64,000 nucleotides of DNA from NCBI RefSeq assembly GCF_029784155.1, contig NC_073693.1, forward strand, positions 227,183,094 through 227,247,093, written 5' to 3'. Under the pieces are notes generated by a model. It did no database searches. It was given only the letters and a program-made list of their open reading frames with translations, and was not told where the DNA came from. Of the stretch, positions 54,866 through 64,000 are shown piece by piece. Position 1 is the stretch's first letter; every line of letters starts with the position of its first letter. Both the position numbers and the translations under genes were made by a program. Origin of the DNA: Uranotaenia lowii (lineage: Eukaryota > Arthropoda > Insecta > Diptera > Culicidae).

Positions 54866-56614
54866 GTATCGATAGTACTGTTCTTAACTGGTTTATGAAC
54901 TATTTAGAGAACAGAATGCAAAGAACAAAGTATGGATCATCTTATTCACGATATAGAGAAAATAATTTAGGTGTCCCCCAAGGAAGTGTGTTGGGTCCCC
55001 TGTTATTTATCTTGTACATCAATGACATGAAAAAATGTTTACAGTACGGTCGTCTCAAACTATTTGCGGATGACTCAGTCTCCTACTGGAGCGGTAATGA
55101 TTTAGAACTCGTTATACAAGAAGCTAATGCGGATTTAAAGAATATTGCTAATTTTTTGAAATACAGAAAGTTGTGTCTGAATCTTACTAAAACCAACTGG
55201 ATGGTTATCGGAAATCGCAACGCTGAAACTAGTTCTAATCTGTTTATCGATGGATGTGCAATCGAAAGAGTACGCCAAGTTAAATACTTAGGAGTACAAA
55301 TAGATGAAAAGCTGAATTTCGTAGCTCATATCGACTACACTGTCAAGAAGATTGCCATGAAATATGGAATACTTTGTCGGATAAGCAGATATATGACTTT
55401 CTGGTCAAAAATTATCTACGTAAAATCTGTTATTATGCCACATTTCGATTATTGCGTTACCATATTGCTTCATGCATCAGATACACAAACGAAAAGGCTG
55501 CAGAGAATACAAAACAAGATAATGCGAGTAGTGTTACGATGCAATCGATATACTCCAAGTGCTCTTATGCTTGATATGCTGCAATGGTTGACAGTTAAGC
55601 AGAGAATTGCGTACAAAAGTTTGATTTTCATACACAAAATGAAGAAAGGAATGTTACCATCTTATTTATTGGACGGTCCGCAGTATGGTATCGATATACA
55701 CAGATACAATACAAGAAGAGCTCAAGATTTTAGATTACCAAACACGAAAAAAGAGATGACCAAACGTTCTGTTTTCTACAACGGACTGAAGATGTATAAT
55801 AACCTGCCGCTGAACACCAAAGACAGTTCGAACCTAAATGTCTTTAAGAAACTGACAATACAATATGTTAAACAGTCAACCTGAAACAATGACCAATCCT
55901 AAAAAAGGATCATATGGATGTGATGAAGATCTGAAGAAGTATCAGATAAAAATAAAATGTACGGTGATGGACAAACGCGGGAGTAAGACAAACAAAGTCG
56001 TACAGGAATTGATCGAATAATGTAAACAATTATCCAGAGGATAAATAGTCCCTTCCACTCCTAAAGAAGCGTATGGGGTGGAGGAAGGACCCAAATGGGC
56101 CTGTGGGACCATCACAAAAAAAAATCTCTAAATTTTGTGGGCAGTACCCACGTGCTCTCCAACGAATTGAAGAGCCGCAAATTCGACATCGTAGCGCTGC
56201 AGGAGGTATGCTGGAAGGGCTCCACGGTACGAACGTATCCAGATGGTCGTGCCATCTACCAGAGCTGCGGCAACACACACGAGCTTGGAACAGCTTTTAT
56301 AGTGATGGGAAAGATGCAAAAGCGCGTGATCGGGTGGTGACCGATCAACTCACGAATGTGCCGGTTGAGAATCAAGGGCCAGTTCTTCAACATCAGCATC
56401 ATCAACGTGCACAGCCCTCACCTCGGAAGTACCGGTGACGACAAAGACGAATTTTACGCGCAGCTGGAGCGTGAATACGACCGTTGCCCAAAACATGATA
56501 TCAAGATCGTCATCGGGGATTTTAACGCTCAGGTCGGCCAGGAGGAGGAATTTAAACCGACAATTGGAAGGTTCAGTGAGCACCAGCTGACCAACGAAAA
56601 CGGCCTCAGACTTA

Positions 56615-57632
56615 GGGGCTGTCCATTAATGATGTCACGCAAAATTTGGAAAAAATTTACCCCCCCTCCCCCCTCTGTCACATATTGTCACAAATTCCGT
56701 AACCCCCCTTTTGTATTACGTCACGTTTTCCTTACCCCCCCCCCCCTGGATAAAAATTTTCAACCCTTTAGAAATTTGATTAAAAATGTTGCTTTTTTAA
56801 ATGCATCGGGTTTATTTAAAGAATTGAAAAAAAGGTTACCCATTTTTAACAAGCCTTTAATCATTGCTTAAAACACATTTCTAGAGTTTGTTTTGATTAG
56901 GTCGTATGAACCAATATAAACAAAACTGAGTTATTTGCTGCAAACGATTGATAAGCATGTACTTCATCTTTGGTAAAAAATTGGTTTCATTTTATCATAA
57001 AATAACTTTTACATAATGATTTGAATTTAGGACGTATGATGACTTTCTCATTTTTCAGTGCAATTTGGTTTTTGCGTCATTTTGCGTTGCCGTGTACTTG
57101 CCGGGATGCAAAAGGTCGCTAAAAACAATTCGTCAGGTTGGTTTTCAATCATGAGTCCAAGGATTATGTTGATGATTTTCCATATCAATAGCCGGGAAAG
57201 TCGAGGCAGTAGCTGCAGTATCAGCGACGATGTTGAAACCAACCAAATCTAGTTCCTCTTCTTCAATCCATTCGCAATCCAAATCTTCTCCACAGGTTAG
57301 AATAGCCAAGCAATCCTGTTCACGTTTTGCCACAATTTTAATGGAACAGACTTTCCTGAGTGTTGCAGTGAAAGATGTTCTTGTGAACTTTCTTATGCTC
57401 GTAAAATTTACCAAAAGTGATTACGTGAGTATTATTATTCATTAAATGAATGGTGCAAGTAAAGTTTTATTGAGTTTAGGATAAAATTATTTGTTATTGT
57501 TTTGCTGATTTTTTGTAATGGTAGGTGATGTCACGCTCAAGCAGACCCCCCCCTCCCCTCATGTCACAAATTGTCACAAAAATTGAAACCCCCCTCCCCC
57601 CCTAACGCGTGACATCATTTATGGATGGCTCC
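56615..57632. mobile_element. TTA-flanked (PIF/Harbinger-like) element, 1.02 kb
   Basis: The left end GGGGCTGTCCATTAATGATG and the right end, read inward GGAGCCATCCATAAATGATG, are terminal inverted repeats, and both continue TCACGC. TTA at 56612-56614 and 57633-57635 is a 3-bp duplication. Removing the element with one TTA makes the RTE frame read GLRLIDFAASKQ, which fixes the borders. C-rich CCCCCCTCCCC tracts and CTGTCACA/TTGTCACAAA words lie at both ends. The interior has a minus-strand open frame (57414-57145) with an acidic patch but no known domain. Confidence 0.87.
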
Positions 57633-60053
57633 TTATTGATTTCGCCGCCTCCAAACAAATGGCCGTACGTAGTACCTTTTTCCAGCACCGCCTCCCACAC
57701 AAGTACACCTGGAGATCACCGTACCAAACGGAAACACAGATCGACCACGTTTTGATTGACAGCCGGCACTTCTCGGACATCATCGACGTCAGATCCTGTC
57801 GAGGCGCCTACATCGAGTCGGATCACTATCTGGTGATGGTGAAGATGCGCCTAAAACTCTCCGTAGTGAACAACACACGAAACCGGCGCCCGCCTCGGTT
57901 AAATATCGCACGACTGAAGCAACCTGAGGTCGCGGCAGACTACGCGCAATCGGTCGAAGCAGCGCTGCCGGCAGAGGGCGAGCTTAACGAAGCCCCTCTC
58001 GAGGACTGTTGGGATACCATCAAGACAGCCATCAACAGTGCTGCGGAGAACGTCATCGGTTATGTGGAGCGAACTCGACGGAACGACTGGTTCGACGAGG
58101 AGTGTAGGAGGGTGATGGACGAAGAGAATGCCGCGCGGGCGGCAGTAGTGCAGAGAGGCACCCGTCGAAATGTGGAAAATCACCGACAGGAGAAAAAGCG
58201 CCGCCTGGAGGAGGAGGAGCTCGAGGAGCTGGAGCAGCTGCATCGTTCCCAAGAAACACGAAAGTTCTATCAGAAACTCAATGCATCCCGCAGAGGCTTC
58301 GTGCCGCAAGCCGAAATGTGCCGGGATAAGGACGGGGGTATCCTGACGGACAATCATGAGGTGAGCAAAAGGTGGAAGCAGCACTTCGATGAACACCTGA
58401 ACGGCGCACATGCAGGAGATCAAGACGGTGGGGGAAGGTACATCGCCGGCGTAGCCAACGACGAAGAGGAGCCACTCCCAACGATGAGTGAAGTTAAGGA
58501 AGCCATTCGCCAGCTAAATAGAAACAAGTCGGCTGGGAAGGATGGTATCGCAGCTGAACTCATCAAAATGGGTCCGGACAAGTTGGCCGATTGCCTACAC
58601 CGGTTGATAGTCCGGATCTGGGACATAAAACAGCTACCGGTGGAGTGGAAGGAGGGGGTAATATGCCCCATCTACAAGAAGGGCAACAAATTGGACTGTG
58701 AGAACTACCGAGCGATCACTGTCCTCAATGCCGCCTACAAAGTGTTGTCCCGAATCCTACTTCGCCGCCTAACGCCACAAGCAAACAGATTTGTGGGAAG
58801 CCATCAGGCCGGCTTCATGGAGGGATGGCCAACGACGGACCAGATATTCACATTACGGCAAATCCTCCAAAAATGCCGGGAACACCAAGTCCCTACGCAC
58901 CATCTATTCATCGACTTCAAAGCCGCATACGACACGATCGACCGTAACGAGCTATGGAAAATCATGGACGAGAACAACTTTTCCGGGAAGCTGATCAGAC
59001 TGATCAAGGCGACGATGGATGGAACGCAGTGCTGTGTGCGGATTTCGGGTGAATTGTCGAGTTCATTCGAATCGCGCAGGGGGCTTCGACAAGACGATGG
59101 TCTATCCTGCATGATGTTTAACGTGGCGCTAGAAGGTGTTATTCGACGAGCGGTGGGCGAAATGCGGGGCACGATTTTCAACAGATCCAGTCAACTTATC
59201 TAATTTGCCGATGACATTGATATAGTCGGCAGATCTTCTGCGGCGATGGAGGAGATCTACCTTAAACTGAAACGCGAAGCAGGAAGGATTGGGTTGATGA
59301 TTAATACGTCCAAGACGAAGTACATGTTGGCCTGCGGATCCGAGACCGACCGAACCCGCTTGTCCAGTAATAACAAGGTCACGATCTACGGCGACGAGCT
59401 GGAGATAGTCGAAGACTTTGTCTATCTCGGCTCACTGGTGACCGCAGACAATGACACCAGCCGTGAGATCCGGAGGCGAATTATCAGTGGAAGTCGTACC
59501 TACTATGGACTCCACAAGCAACTGCGGTCGAGAAGACTTAGCCCTCGCACGAAGTGTAACCTGTATATGACGCTCATTAGACCGGTTGTTCTCTACGGGC
59601 ACGAGACATGGATATTGCTCGAGGAGGACCTGCGTACACTCGGGGTATTCGAGCGACGAGTATTAAGAACCATCTTTGGCGGCGTACAGGAGAACGGAGT
59701 GTGGAGGCGAAGGATGAACCACGAGCTCGCGCGACTCTACGGCGAACCCAGTATCCAGAAGGTGGTGAAAGCTGGCCGGATACGCTGGGCGGGACATGTT
59801 GCGCGAATGCCGGACGACTGTCTTGCAAAACAGGTGTTCGCTACGAATCTGGTAGGAACAAGACGAGCGGAGGCGCAACGAGCGAGGTGGTTAGACCAAG
59901 TGGAGCGTGATCTGGCGAACGTGGGGTGCCCGAGAAATTGGAGAACGGATGCCTTGGACCGAGTGAATTATAGGAATTATGTTCGTCAAGTTATGTCGTG
60001 AGACGTTATACTATGTAAATAAAATAAATAAATAAAAATAATACAACGGATTC

Positions 60054-60257
60054 AGATGAAAATTGGCACACAAGAGTTTTGAGGGACGGGTAATCGATTT
60101 CAGGTATTAAATTCAGTGTAAGGGATCGGCAAAGGGGGTCGTCCATATAAACCTTTCAATATTTTTGCAATATCGTCGTTATTATGCATAGAATTGGGAT
60201 GAAAATTTGCACACGGTAGTTTTCAGGGACGGGCAATCGATTTCAGATGTCAAATTG
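60054..60257. repeat. ~142-bp tandem repeats, middle block
   Basis: Continues the array from 47722 across the RTE, with GATGAAAATTGGCACACA and GGGGGTCGTCCATATAAAC (about 60136). It is interrupted by a SINE at 60258. Confidence 0.88.
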
Positions 60258-60509
60258 TCTATTAGCCGCTGCTCAAGGCGTAGAGGATAGGTTTCATGTC
60301 TTCTAAGCCAGGGGGTATGAGATCGAATCCCGGTCACGGCATACATAGTGCACTTTCGGTGGGTTGGTGATTGTAGCATTTGTAAGATGCTAGCCATCAT
60401 ATCCTCGAAAGATGTACGCTTAGAGTTAGGAAAAAGGAATCTCTTCGAGGAAACATCATGTTTCATTGAGATCCTGTATGTGATTGTGTTCGTTTAAAAA
60501 AAAAAAAAA
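60258..60509 (+). mobile_element. tRNA-derived SINE, second family
   Basis: About 250 bp ending in a run of 14 A. The head has a B-box-like GATCGAATCCC in the context GAGATCGAATCCCGGTCACG. The A-box (near AGCCGCTGCTCAAGG) is degenerate. It is unrelated in sequence to the SINE pair at 3576-4159. It splits the tandem array. The target duplication is not clear; the flanks share only short AT-rich words. Confidence 0.75.
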
Positions 60510-60952
60510 TGTTTTGCCAGGGGTCGACGAAAGGAGTCGTCCACATTAATTAAATTTCCATTGTTTTTGGCCATATTGACGTAATTATGCAATGGATTGC
60601 TTAGGAAATTTGCATACGGAAGTTTTGAGGGAAGGGTAATCGATTTCAGATATCAATGATTGTATAAGAGGTCACCAAAAGGGGTTTATTTTTTGGCAAT
60701 AATAGCGTTGTTATGCAACGATCGAGTCGAAATTTATACACGGGGGTTTTCGCCACGGTCAATTGATTCATGATTTCAAATGAAGTAGCAGACGACAGAA
60801 AAGTGATCGTCTAATATTTTTGCGATTATTACTTAGCAATGTATTCGGAAGTGCATCTGGAAAATGCTTGGCAACTGACTTCCATATAAACTGTTTATAA
60901 CATATTCCAAGTTTAAAGCGAAACGGAGTTCGTATGGGATCAGCTAGTTAAA
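60510..60952. repeat. ~142-bp tandem repeats, right block, with CAGCTAGT end
   Basis: More degenerate units (AAAGGAGTCGTCCACATT near 60525, AAAAGGGGTTTATTTTTTGG near 60675) leading to GTATGGGATCAGCTAGT at 60936-60952. The same CAGCTAGT end closes the array at 42053. Confidence 0.75.
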
Positions 60953-63570
60953 AATAAATAATTGAAGAGAGACCAAATGATTCGCAATTTGGATGAGAAA
61001 TTTTTGTTAAGGATTCTTTAATAAAGTGCTCTTTTCGGTTCATAATTATTTGAAGTTTTTGTTTCGAGTTTTTGGAAAAATCATGCTGAAAATTCAAATA
61101 AGCTTGAAATTAAGTTGGTCTCCAATTTTTTGTTTTCACTATTTTCAAGCTTAATTTTTCAAAAACGTGATAAGCATCTAAGCATTTAATGAAACAGGTT
61201 ATAACCATTTTAAAATAAAAAATCTTAATCCTTTGAAATGTATTTAAAATGGTAGACTATGCTTGCTAGAGCTTTTAATTATTTCATGAAATGTTTTTGC
61301 AAAGGTGATATAAACTAATATATACTTGGCTATGCAAAGCAGTTTTTTGAGATTTTTATTCACATCCTACGGTAACACAGCTTTTAAATAAGTAGTCATA
61401 AAAAGTTGAATAAAAAATTATATTAAATAAATAGATTATGTTTAACATCTTTTCTGGGGCATAAGTTAGATGTGTGTTTTGCTCACATGAATTGTACTGC
61501 AAGAATCAAAGAATATTTTTCATCCAGAGTCATATTTTTTTAAACTTTCAGAACATCTCTGGCGACTTTTGAATGAAAAATTTTGTTTTCCCTTACAAAT
61601 TTACATACAAAATAAAAACACGTTGCGCAAATTCAGGACTGGATGGATCGCTTCTAAAATTTTTGTTGTTATTTTTGACAGCGAAAATAACCAGGTTTTA
61701 AAATTTAAGAATTTGAAATTTCCAAGCTTGCAGCGGTCTAATAACCATGCTTCTCTTATACTTTCACAGCAACTTTTAACCTCTACCTCGTTTAATTGTT
61801 CTGCTTTGATTAATGTTCCAGCACATGTTATATTTAAGAACAGATTGCATTCTTGAATATCCAAACCAGTCCTGTGAAACTTTGGTTGTAAGCGATTTTA
61901 AGTGTACTAGATATTCTGCGAAAAAAATTTTAAAATCGTTGTTTAGTGCATTAAAAAATCATTTCCGTAAACTTTTTCATGCCTTTTTAACGCATAAATA
62001 AAATTAAAAAAAAAATTATCCGCAAAACCATAGAACCCATGGTTAAGCCATTTTTTGTGTTATGTGTTGAATTGTTAGAATGCGCATTCAGCGTCTTATT
62101 TGATCGATTAATATCAAAATTAAACGTAATGACTCCGATTCGGTTTGATTTTAATACGAAATCAGCCAGTTTTTCTTGACAGGGCTTGCATCGCCGAAAA
62201 ACTGTTTCCTTTTCGCGCGGTTGCGGATCAAAACAGAATCCGTTTCTGGACCAATCCTCCTGATAAACGGGTGAAAATTGAACTGATTTTCTTTTTTTCT
62301 CCGATCTAATTTGTTGCGGCATAAGTGCTATCTGTCAAACAAGGTTCTGGAAATTTTTGACACTTTAATCATTTTTAGTTAACTTTGTATGAATTACTTT
62401 TACTTGAACTTCAAAACTACGAACGAAATCAATCTTTCAACGAAAAAAAGTTTGCGTCATTTCATGCTACTACCCTATTTTAATGACTCAACAGTTATCC
62501 ATTTGATGTGGATTTGATGAGAAATAATATATTTTTAAATTGGATTTCATTATGCACATAGTTGAAAGTACTTGAGTGTCTTTAAGACGAACTTCTAACG
62601 GTTTTTCTAAAAAGAATCAACACTGAAACCGATTCATTGCTCCTTAGTTACCGTTGCACCCTAGAGGGCTAAAATGCTTTAAAAAGTGAGCAAAGATCAT
62701 TCAAAGGAGGAAATCCACTTAGTATCAGCAACAATTTTCGTTTCCTACCACGATGGCCAGGTCAGGCCGAGATTGAATGCAGCGGACACCGGAAACATAA
62801 TGCATTCTAGATGGCACAGTTTCGCTCGTCGAGGCATTTCCGGCTTCAGTGGGAGAAAAACGGAAGCTGCTTCAAGTTTCAGCGTCCGACAACGACGACG
62901 ACCCGGAGAGTTGAACGCATTTTGCTGCACATACACCGGCAGGGTCATTATTTGTGGAAGGAAGTTTGGACCGCAAATTGCTACACCATGAACCAAGAGA
63001 AAACGAGGTCGTCGCCCATCACGTTGCAGTCACAGTTCGTCTTTGGTTTTTTCGGTTGCAGTGCGGGCTCAAGAAAAATATCCTCCACTATTTCTTTCCG
63101 GTTGGTTTGGTTTTGGATTTGTTCTATCGGGGACCCAAGCCAGACTGCCTCCATTCATAGGCATGTGGCGGTTTCCGGTCGGCGTTTGGCCATTCATTCA
63201 TCCGGCTTAGAAAGGGCGAGTGCTTGGCGTTGGTTTTTCCTGAGAAGAGCGGGTTGTCTTTTCATTGTGCCACTTAAATTATAGACCAGTAGTTGTAGTG
63301 GAAGATTCATTTCAACCAAAAGATAGTAGTTGAAGAACGAGCAGCAGTACCAGCCATGAGGGCTCTTTCAACTTTTCACAACTAACAAATAGTAGATGTG
63401 AGCGGTTGTTAACGATATGCTGGAATCTTAGTGGAACGACACCATAAATTCTTGAACAGATTAAATTTTGTTGGTTATAAATATGTTCATGGAATTTTAG
63501 TCGAATATTTTTTTTACTTTTTGAGAATGTTTGAAGAACCATTTTAAACATATACCACCAATCCACGCCT
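60953..63570. other. Noncoding DNA, with a higher-GC stretch near 62750-63260
   Basis: AT-rich to about 62640. The segment from 62750 to 63260 is clearly richer in G and C, with CAACGACGACGACCC and several overlapping open frames of 80-157 codons in different frames and strands. None shows a domain. It may be unique host DNA (exon or regulatory), but I cannot assign a gene. Confidence 0.5.
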
Positions 63571-63596
63571 TTTATCTTTTATCTTTTATCTTTTTA
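63571..63596. repeat. (TTTTATC)n microsatellite
   Basis: Three to four copies of TTTTATC just left of the last TA-flanked element. Confidence 0.85.
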
Positions 63597-63601
63597 TGGT
63601 A

Positions 63602-63970
63602 CCGTAAACTGGGGGAACATTGATCACTTTTCTAATTCATTTTCGAATATTTTCTAAGGAGTTGCATTTTTGTAACACTTAAATATGATAAAATCATTAC
63701 TGAGGTAAGGAGTATAAAGCATTATCAATGATAGCAGATATATCAGCAACATTCTACACACACACACCTTCAAAATGAGGGGTGTTCAGGTTTTTTAAAT
63801 GCAAAATTGAAAGAAATACGCCAAGTTGAAATTGACCAAATTTTGACCGTATCACCATTTATTAGCTTTTTAACAGAGAAAATAGTTTTAAGATATTTTA
63901 ATTTGGTAATCTGCAAAAATTTCATGTTGATCAAAGTTACCCCGGTGATCAAAGTTCCCCCAGTTTACGG
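63602..63970. mobile_element. TA-flanked element with CCGTAAACTGGGGGAAC ends
   Basis: The left end CCGTAAACTGGGGGAACATT and the right end, read inward CCGTAAACTGGGGGAACTTT, are inverted repeats continuing TGATCAC. TA is at 63600-63601 and 63971-63972. The terminal word is repeated in tandem at the right (GATCAAAGTTACCCC then GATCAAAGTTCCCCC). It contains a mariner end at 63744-63858. Same layout as the elements at 19021, 25765 and 32322. No gene. Confidence 0.88.
63744..63858 (-). mobile_element. Lone left end of the DD37E mariner
   Basis: The reverse complement matches the first ~115 bp of the element at 17154: GGTGATACGGTCAAAATTTG, the CTTGGCGTATTTCTTTC-like segment, CCTGAACACCCCTCATTTTG and the GTGTGTGTGTGTAGAATGTT stretch. 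It stops where the transposase gene would begin, and no opposite end is visible. It is inserted in the TA-flanked element at 63602. Confidence 0.88.
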
Positions 63971-64000
63971 TACTCATTCTTGATTTTTTTTTGTCCGAAT

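Larger units (their letters stand above)
49815..55884 (+). pseudogene. ORF2 of the CR1-like LINE: endonuclease-RT, interrupted twice
   Basis: In frame with ORF1 immediately after its TAG, it reads QSTSDILYLNVCGLL, the usual start of the AP endonuclease. It continues VLVETHLTED, HTGGVTMYVR, FCGDFNINFNN and VSDHESVN, then a basic linker. A TAA at 50853-50855 is the only stop in this part. The RT follows: YRPINMLEIQENVLEL (51340), a break at 51428, DQSGFRNQHSTES (52412), FLDFKRAFETID (52525), a break at 52601, GVPQGSVLGPLLFILYINDM (54972) and LKLFADDSVSYW (55054). The tail ends VKQST at 55884. Both breaks restore the frame when the inserted element and one target copy are removed. Confidence 0.93.
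48100..56123 (+). mobile_element. CR1-like LINE with PHD-finger ORF1, inserted in the RTE
   Basis: Borders are set by the 5-bp repeat ATCTC (48095-48099 and 56124-56128) and by the RTE endonuclease frame, which becomes continuous when this segment is removed. The 5' UTR is about 340 bp, then ORF1 (48439-49814), ORF2 (49815-55884), a short 3' UTR and an A run (56115-56123). Net of two inserted DNA elements it is about 4.77 kb. A PHD finger in ORF1 is known from CR1-type elements. The clade name is inference from that and from the RT. Confidence 0.9.
47985..60001 (+). pseudogene. RTE ORF2 endonuclease-reverse transcriptase, three segments
   Basis: Segment one (to 48099) ends KLGTWNCRS; segment two (56129-56614) continues LNFVGSTHVLSNELK, with ALQEVCW, and the endonuclease box IVIGDFNAQVGQ; segment three (57636-60001) has TQIDHVLIDSRHFSDI and ESDHYLV, then RT motifs CENYRAITVLNAAYKVLSRI, GSHQAGFMEG, HHLFIDFKAAYDTID, RGLRQDDGLSCMMFNVALEG and FADDIDIVGRSS. 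The frame is continuous across both insertions once each is removed with one target copy. Defects: a stop in GW*PIN near 56338, and TAA at 59201-59203 directly before FADD. A clear ATG is not visible; an open frame at 47691-47981 ahead may be an ORF1 or UTR read-through. Confidence 0.92.
47723..60040 (+). mobile_element. RTE-clade non-LTR retrotransposon with nested insertions
   Basis: A 13-bp target duplication ATACAACGGATTC lies at 47710-47722 and 60041-60053, inside the tandem repeat. The 3' end is (AAAT)n, as usual in RTE elements. Subtracting the CR1-like LINE (48100-56123) and the TTA-flanked element (56615-57632), it is about 3.27 kb, the normal size of insect RTE elements. The GC content of its coding part is well above that of its neighbours. 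It is full length or nearly so, with a damaged ORF. Confidence 0.93.
42525..60952 (+). mobile_element. Tandem-repeat (Helitron-like?) element hosting a large nested stack
   Basis: Starts near CTATATATATAATAAGCGA and a (GTTT)n run, continues as ~142-bp repeats, and ends GGATCAGCTAGT at 60952. It has been expanded to 18 kb by a Jockey copy (42567-47063), an RTE with its own nested cargo (47723-60040) and a SINE (60258-60509). Without those it is only about 1.6 kb. The start is approximate. The classification as Helitron-like is inference from the CTAGT end and internal minisatellite, and no Rep/helicase gene is present. Confidence 0.55.

Noticed and set aside
62811..63284. 157-codon open frame in the higher-GC stretch
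   Set aside because: Other frames on both strands are open too, and the Thr run comes from an ACG/CGA repeat. No domain was recognised.
1..64000. LTR retrotransposon or endogenous viral sequence
   Set aside because: No paired long terminal repeats, primer-binding site, protease/integrase or envelope-like reading frame was seen. All reverse transcriptases here are LINE or Penelope type.

Overview
The window is transposon-dominated eukaryotic DNA from an insect, most likely a mosquito. The evidence for that is AT-rich sequence with spliceosomal-type introns, a Tc1/mariner element with DD37E spacing (a group first described in mosquitoes), and Jockey, RTE, CR1-like and Penelope retroelements alongside many short terminal-inverted-repeat elements. 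I found no intact host gene, no rRNA or tRNA gene and no CRISPR array. The species assignment is inference.

Layout. 1-5.1 kb: a palindromic TTGCTGG element and a decayed LINE carrying two near-identical tRNA-derived SINEs in opposite orientation. 5.1-9.2 kb: mostly featureless AT-rich DNA with hairpins and one short element. 9.2-14.6 kb: two decayed copies of one old LINE family, a 1.1-kb MITE inside the second, a near-perfect 418-bp palindrome of LINE 3' sequence and a mariner relic. 14.6-23.2 kb: a DD37E mariner that lost its first catalytic Asp, a pogo-related element whose only gene is a spliced DNA-binding domain, a LINE C-terminus and a Tigger-like element. 23.5-29.0 kb: a full-length Jockey retrotransposon with 17-bp target duplications, intact except for a 975-bp DNA element in ORF2. 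30.3-36.9 kb: a four-level nest, hAT-like > hAT-like > TA-flanked element > 5'-truncated Penelope-like element. 37-42 kb: a TTAA-flanked MITE, a mariner fragment and a tandem-repeat element ending CAGCTAGT. 42.5-60.95 kb: a second repeat element of that type, split by an inverted Jockey copy, by an RTE that contains a CR1-like LINE that in turn contains two DNA elements, and by a SINE. 61-64 kb: noncoding DNA and a short TA-flanked element at the end.

Most nested insertions can be verified: removing the element plus one target duplication restores the interrupted reading frame. This gives the order of events. The most unusual signals are (i) a TAG-CAA-TCA junction fusing ORF1 and ORF2 in one frame in the CR1-like LINE, which fits the UAG-CAR-YYA readthrough consensus; (ii) four unrelated TA-flanked elements that share one layout, with the terminal motif repeated internally; (iii) a hammerhead-ribozyme-like core in the Penelope 3' region; and (iv) the near-perfect LINE palindrome.
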